A stretch of DNA of 64,000 nucleotides from Nocardioides sp. L-11A (GTDB lineage: Bacteria; Actinomycetota; Actinomycetes; Propionibacteriales; Nocardioidaceae): assembly GCA_029961745.1 (NCBI GenBank), contig CP124680.1, forward strand, positions 2,666,001-2,730,000, written 5' to 3'. Positions within the stretch are counted from its first letter, which is position 1; the number at the start of each line of letters is the position of its first letter. The notes under the pieces are model-generated. The model was not told where the DNA came from. It saw only the letters and a list, made by a program, of their open reading frames with translations, and did no database searches. Of this stretch, positions 61,879-64,000 are shown piece after piece. The position numbers were made by a program, and so were the translations under genes.

Positions 61879-62205
61879 GTGAAAGACGCTGTGTCCCTGC
61901 TGCCGATCGTGGCGATCGCGGCCATTTTCTGGCTGCTGATCATCCGCCCCGCCTCGCGCCAGCGCAAGCAGGCAGCCGAGCTCCAGGCAGCCCTCGCGGT
62001 CGGTGACGACGTGATGCTGACCTCCGGAATCTTCGGGACCATCACCGGCTCCACCGACGAGCACGTCGAGCTCGAGATCGCGCCCGGAGTCGTGATCCGG
62101 GTCGTGCGCGGCGCCGTCGCGTCGGTGCGCCGCGAGGCCGAGCCCGCGCCGGAGCCCGCCGAGTCGCGGTCCGACGACCTCCCCGACGACGAAGAGGAGC
62201 GCTGA
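61879..62205 (+). CDS. yajC: preprotein translocase subunit YajC
   Basis: A 108-residue single-pass membrane protein of the SecDF-YajC complex. The helix is LLPIVAIAAIFWLLIIRP, followed by RKQAAELQAALAVGDDVMLTSGIFGTI, the family's conserved block, and an acidic tail. The GTG follows GGAGAAGG at about 8 nt. TACACT at 61804-61809 is a possible -10 element for a yajC-secD transcript. Confidence 0.93.
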   Translation: MKDAVSLLPIVAIAAIFWLLIIRPASRQRKQAAELQAALAVGDDVMLTSGIFGTITGSTDEHVELEIAPGVVIRVVRGAVASVRREAEPAPEPAESRSDDLPDDEEER

Positions 62206-62208
62206 GCC

Positions 62209-64000
62209 ATGGCGGCCCGCCGTCCGCGCCCTGGGCGCAATCTCGTCGTCTTCTTCCTCGGACTCGCCATCCTCTACGGCCTCACCGCACTCTCGCAGGC
62301 CAGCGTCGAGGAGCCGGAGAAGCCCTGGCGCCCGGCGCTGGGCCTCGACCTCCAGGGCGGCACTCGCATCACCCTGACCGCCGAGAAGGCCCCCTCCAAG
62401 GAGAACCTCGACGAGGCCCGCCGGATCATCGACCAGCGCGTCAACGGCTCCGGTGTCGCCGAGGCCGCGGTCACGACCCAGGGCGGCCGCAATATCGTGG
62501 TCGAGGTGCCCGGCAAGACCAAGAACCGCGGCCAGCTCGAGGACACCGTCAAGCGCCAGGCACAGCTGCGCTTCCGTCTCGTCGCCTGCTCCGACGTCCG
62601 CCCGGGAGCGTGCGCCGCGGGGACCGGCACCGATCCGATGGGCGGCGGCCTCGGCCGGGCCCCGCTCTCGCTCGCCGAGGACGACCCGACCGACGGTGCG
62701 AGCGACGCCGCCACCGACGCGCCCGCCGAGGGCGCGACGGACGCCCCGTCCGACGCGCCCACGGATGCTCCCACGGACGCGCCGGCCGACACCCCGACCG
62801 ACGCGCCCGCGGCCGGCGATCCCGCCGGCGACGGCGAGAAGTGGACCGTCGAGGACGACATCGCCTGGTCCCGCGCGCCCGACCAGGCGGCGATCACGGC
62901 GTTCAACTCCTACACCTGTGACCCGAAGGGCGTCCTCGTCGACGCCGAGGGCAAGCCCGCCGACCTGCCCGACGACCCCGACCAGCCGGTCGTGGTGTGC
63001 TCGACGCCCGACAAGGACAACGGCGTCATCAAGTTCCTGCTGAGCCGCTCCGTCGTCGAGGGCACCGAGCTCGACGACGCCAGCGCGCAGACCCCGCAGA
63101 ACGGCGTCGGCTGGGTCGTCGCCATCGAGATGGGCAACAGCAAGGACCGGGCGCACCCCAAGGGCTCGCCGGGTGCTGCCTCGGACTTCGAGGCGGTCAC
63201 CCGCGCCTTCGCAGGCACCGACGAGCAGTTCGCCGTCGTCCTCGACTCCCAGGTGCTGACCTACCCGGTCCTCAACAGCGTCATCACCGACGGCCGCTCG
63301 CAGATCGAGGGGGACTTCACCGAGCAGGAGGCCCTCGACCTGGCCAACAGCCTGAAGTTCGGTGCGCTGCCCATCAAGTTCAACGACGAGCAGACCTCCG
63401 TCGAGGAGATCGGCCCGTCGCTGGCCGGCAACCAGCTCTCCGCGGGCCTGACCGCAGGCGCGATCGGCCTCGCGCTGGTCATGCTCTACTGCCTCGTCTA
63501 CTACCGCGGGCTCGGCCTGGTGGTGGTCAGCTCGCTCTTCGTGGCGGCGATCATCACCTACGCCATGGTGCTGCTGCTGAGCAAGACCGCCGGCTTCACG
63601 CTGACCCTGCCCGGCATCGCCGGTCTGATCATCGCGGTCGGCATCACCGCCGACTCGTTCGTCATCTTCTTCGAACGCATCCGCGACGAGATGCGCGAGG
63701 GCAAGTCGATGCGGGTCGCGGTGGAGACCGGCTGGGCCCGGGCCCGGGTCACCCGGGTCGCGGCCAACACGGTCCAGATCCTCTCGGCGCTGGTGCTCTA
63801 CATCTTCGCCACCGGCGCGGTGAAGGGCTTCGGCTTCGCGCTCGGCCTGACCACCCTGATCGACCTCGCGGTGCTGTTCTGGTTCACCAAGCCGATGGTG
63901 TCCTGGCTCGCCCAGTTCAAGCTCTTCAACTCCGGGCACAAGCTGTCCGGCCTCAGCAAGGAGACGCTGGGCATGGATGTCACGCCCTCCCGGCCCGCCG
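62209..64000 (+). CDS. secD: protein translocase subunit SecD (cut by window end)
   Basis: The gene is open to the window's last base; 597 codons are visible. After a first helix (NLVVFFLGLAILYGLTALS), ALGLDLQGGTRITL is the SecD signature. A large extracellular domain follows, holding a low-complexity insertion of TDAP-type repeats (about residues 165-207). The membrane domain starts near residue 406 with LAGNQLSAGLTAGAIGLAL, and GITADSFVIFFERIRDE is the conserved proton-path region. secF is expected downstream. It uses the proton motive force to draw exported proteins across the membrane. Confidence 0.95.
   Translation, partial: MAARRPRPGRNLVVFFLGLAILYGLTALSQASVEEPEKPWRPALGLDLQGGTRITLTAEKAPSKENLDEARRIIDQRVNGSGVAEAAVTTQGGRNIVVEVPGKTKNRGQLEDTVKRQAQLRFRLVACSDVRPGACAAGTGTDPMGGGLGRAPLSLAEDDPTDGASDAATDAPAEGATDAPSDAPTDAPTDAPADTPTDAPAAGDPAGDGEKWTVEDDIAWSRAPDQAAITAFNSYTCDPKGVLVDAEGKPADLPDDPDQPVVVCSTPDKDNGVIKFLLSRSVVEGTELDDASAQTPQNGVGWVVAIEMGNSKDRAHPKGSPGAASDFEAVTRAFAGTDEQFAVVLDSQVLTYPVLNSVITDGRSQIEGDFTEQEALDLANSLKFGALPIKFNDEQTSVEEIGPSLAGNQLSAGLTAGAIGLALVMLYCLVYYRGLGLVVVSSLFVAAIITYAMVLLLSKTAGFTLTLPGIAGLIIAVGITADSFVIFFERIRDEMREGKSMRVAVETGWARARVTRVAANTVQILSALVLYIFATGAVKGFGFALGLTTLIDLAVLFWFTKPMVSWLAQFKLFNSGHKLSGLSKETLGMDVTPSRPA

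Noticed and set aside
60409..63939. Very long antisense open frame opposite ruvAB, yajC and secD
   Set aside because: Same reason; the plus strand encodes four well-known proteins.

Overview
The window is high-GC actinobacterial DNA, most likely from Nocardioides or a close relative in the Propionibacteriales. The signs are pervasive GTG starts, ATGA/GTGA stop-start overlaps, TANNNT hexamers 6-8 nt before many start codons (leaderless style), actinobacterial LexA boxes (TCGAAC-N4-GTTCGA), a PafBC-type promoter at recA, the DUF3046-recA-recX neighbourhood and a thrS-HIT-pgsA-pdxS-pdxT-yebC-ruvCAB-yajC-secD backbone. The genus is an inference from gene content, not from a marker alignment. No transposon, prophage or CRISPR array is visible.

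Layout. 1-3.3 kb: the end of an N6-adenine DNA methylase and two paralogous secreted proteins around a VOC protein. 3.4-11.2 kb: an IclR regulator divergent from a histidine-utilisation operon (hutH, hutU, an M20 amidohydrolase, hutF, hutI), with a perfect palindrome between them. 11.2-14.8 kb: small methyltransferase, DUF389, DinB-like, DUF3046 and MFS genes. 14.8-17.4 kb: recA with LexA and PafBC promoter elements, a tandem 168-bp repeat, recX and a phosphoribosyltransferase. 17.4-18 kb: a CDGSH Fe-S protein divergent from a CopZ-like chaperone. 18-28.6 kb: an esterase, a five-gene peptide/nickel-type ABC transporter operon, a threonine-synthase-like PLP enzyme, a FAD amine oxidase and a PucR regulator, possibly one uptake and catabolism island. 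28.6-30.7 kb: PPK2 and a HipA-like/DUF3037 pair. 30.7-34.2 kb: assimilatory sulfate/sulfite reduction (sir, zinc-ribbon protein, cysH, sirohydrochlorin chelatase). 34.6-41 kb: glyA, YihY/BrkB, a K+ channel, small proteins including one under a very strong LexA box, YjbQ and YccF. 41.4-41.7 kb: tRNA-Val(GAC), tRNA-Cys and tRNA-Gly. 41.8-48 kb: a class IV PLP enzyme, DUF1772, a GAF regulator divergent from a flavin monooxygenase, tRNA-Val(CAC), a methyltransferase, an Excalibur protein and Dps.

48.2-64 kb is the conserved housekeeping block. It is interrupted between pdxS and pdxT by a five-gene operon with overlapping genes (54.3-58.0 kb). This operon encodes two SipW/ER-type signal peptidases, two proteins with SipW-type AYWTD signal peptides and an LPDAG-anchored surface protein. 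The second peptidase carries a further AYWTD signal-like segment and a C-terminal exported-type domain in the same chain. This apparent peptidase-substrate fusion is the most unusual system in the window.

The DNA-damage theme recurs: LexA boxes precede recA, ruvC and an orphan 69-residue gene.
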